A stretch of 15,436 bases of DNA from JBDSTZ01 sp039927975 (GTDB lineage Bacteria > Pseudomonadota > Gammaproteobacteria > Burkholderiales > Burkholderiaceae_D), in contig JBDSTZ010000025.1 of the NCBI GenBank assembly GCA_039927975.1, forward strand, positions 1-15,436, read 5' to 3'. The position numbers and the translations under genes are program-made. Below the pieces are notes generated by a model. That model searched no databases and was not told the origin of the DNA. It saw only the letters and a list, made by a program, of their open reading frames with translations. Each line of letters begins with the position of its first letter. The first letter of the stretch is position 1. Positions 14,259 through 15,436 of the stretch are shown in pieces.

Positions 14259-15436
14259 TTAGTTTGGGCTGCGCGTGTGCCAGTCGGTCGCCAGTTGATA
14301 CTGGTGCGCGACGTTGAGCAGCTTCGCTTCCGCAAAATAATTGCCGATGATTTGCAAGCCCACCGGCCGCTTGCCGTTCTTCTCGCCCTGCCCGAAACCG
14401 CAGGGAATCGACATCCCCGGCAGGCCGGCCAGGCTGGTCGACAGGGTGAAGATGTCGGCCAGGTAGTTGGCCACCGGGTCGTCGGTTTTCTCGCCCAGGT
14501 CCCACGCCACGGTCGGCGCCACCGGTCCCATGATGACGTCGCACTGGGCGCCGAGCACGGCCTGGAAGTCGTCGGCGATCAGGCGCCGGATCTTCTGTGC
14601 CTTCAGGTAGTAGGCGTCGTAGTAGCCGTGGCACAGCACGTAGGTGCCGACCATGATGCGGCGCTGGACTTCCGGGCCGAAGCCTTCGGCGCGCGTCTTG
14701 CGGTACATGTCCGACAGGTCCTTGTACTCGGCGGCGCGGTGGCCGTAGCGCACACCGTCAAAGCGCGACAGGTTCGACGACGCTTCGGCCGGCGCGATGA
14801 TGTAGTACACCGGAATCGACATCGCCGTTTTCGGCAGCGAGATGTCGACCAGCGTGGCGCCCAGCTTGACGAATTGGTCGAGCGCGGCGCGCACGGCCGC
14901 TTCGACGTCGGCCGCCAGGCCCTCGCCGAAATACTCCTTCGGCACGCCGATGCGCAGGCCGTTCAGCGGCGCGTTCAGCTCGCGCGTGAAGTCTTCGCGC
15001 AGGTTGCCCTGTTCGGGCGTCAGGCTGGTCGAGTCGCGCGGATCGTGGCCCACCATCTCCGACAGCAGCAGCGCGCAGTCCTCGGCGGTGCGCGCCATCG
15101 GCCCGCCCTGGTCGAGCGAGGAGGCGAAGGCGATCATGCCGAAGCGCGAGACGCGGCCGTAGGTCGGCTTGATGCCGGTGATGCCGCAGAACGCGGCCGG
15201 CTGGCGAATCGAGCCGCCGGTGTCGGTGCCGGTGGCGGCCGGCGCCAGGCCGGCCGCCACCGCGGCGGCCGAGCCGCCCGACGAGCCGCCCGGCACGGCC
15301 AGTGTGTCCCACGGGTTTTTCACGGGCCCGAAAGCCGAGTTTTCGTTCGACGAACCCATCGCGAATTCATCGCAATTGAGCTTGCCCAGCGTGACCATGC
15401 CGGCCGCGCGGAATTTCGCGACGACGGTGGCGTCGA
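14259..15436 (-). CDS. gatA: Glutamyl-tRNA amidotransferase subunit A, 5' end outside window
   Basis: About 392 C-terminal residues of the amidase subunit of GatCAB, which hydrolyses glutamine and passes ammonia to GatB. The frame is open to the window edge; the N-terminus with the catalytic Lys lies beyond it. The amidase signature is intact: GGSSGGSAAAVAAG carries the cis-Ser, and GTDTGGSIRQPAAFCG the nucleophile Ser, followed by GIKPTYGRVSRFG and SSLDQGGPMARTAEDCALLL. The C-terminal part holds GLPGMSIPCGFG and GLQIIGNYF. An internal ATG at 15398 is not the start, because the protein-like sequence continues upstream (DATVVAKFRAAG). The stop lies 15 bases before gatB. Confidence 0.97.
   Translation of the reverse strand, partial: DATVVAKFRAAGMVTLGKLNCDEFAMGSSNENSAFGPVKNPWDTLAVPGGSSGGSAAAVAAGLAPAATGTDTGGSIRQPAAFCGITGIKPTYGRVSRFGMIAFASSLDQGGPMARTAEDCALLLSEMVGHDPRDSTSLTPEQGNLREDFTRELNAPLNGLRIGVPKEYFGEGLAADVEAAVRAALDQFVKLGATLVDISLPKTAMSIPVYYIIAPAEASSNLSRFDGVRYGHRAAEYKDLSDMYRKTRAEGFGPEVQRRIMVGTYVLCHGYYDAYYLKAQKIRRLIADDFQAVLGAQCDVIMGPVAPTVAWDLGEKTDDPVANYLADIFTLSTSLAGLPGMSIPCGFGQGEKNGKRPVGLQIIGNYFAEAKLLNVAHQYQLATDWHTRSPN

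Overview
The window looks like chromosomal DNA of a high-GC betaproteobacterium. The best fit is Oxalobacteraceae (a Massilia/Duganella/Janthinobacterium-type organism), judged from the character of MetX, MetW, AmpG, PyrE and GatAB and from the gene order. No database search was possible, so the family-level placement is an inference.

Layout. (1) 3-5503, plus strand: a tightly packed run made of the 3' end of metX, then metW, an AmpG-type permease, an M48 metalloprotease, an RluA-family pseudouridine synthase and a membrane acyltransferase. Every junction overlaps or abuts. (2) 5491-6261, minus strand: an exodeoxyribonuclease III gene (xth) whose 3' end overlaps the acyltransferase by 13 bases. 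(3) 6366-7028, plus strand: pyrE. (4) 7123-8659, minus strand: a two-component pair, a stand-alone receiver followed by a histidine kinase. (5) 8660-9186: no intact gene, but a scrambled remnant of pyrE in four pieces, one of them inverted. (6) 9187-9597, minus strand: a small membrane protein of the YiaA/YiaB family. (7) 9843-11550: a LysR regulator divergent from an NAD(P)-binding oxidoreductase whose natural start codon appears to be ATA. (8) 11658-12673, minus strand: a two-gene cassette of unknown function with a 4-base overlap. (9) 12780 to the window end, minus strand: gatB and most of gatA, closed by a strong terminator hairpin.

How the parts fit. The outer blocks are housekeeping: methionine biosynthesis (MetX/MetW), muropeptide recycling (AmpG), envelope protein quality control (M48), RNA modification, DNA repair (Xth), pyrimidine synthesis (PyrE) and tRNA-dependent amidation (GatAB). 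The stretch from about 7.1 to 12.7 kb between pyrE and gatB looks accessory. It mixes regulators, unknown genes and a broken pyrE duplicate, and the two-component and unknown cassettes seem less GC-rich than the core genes by eye.

The observations most worth following are the mosaic, partly inverted pyrE remnant that brackets the two-component genes together with intact pyrE, the ATA start candidate, and the unknown overlapping gene pair at 11.66-12.67 kb. I did not find a clearly new defence or mobile system. No tRNA, rRNA, CRISPR array, transposase or integrase was seen.
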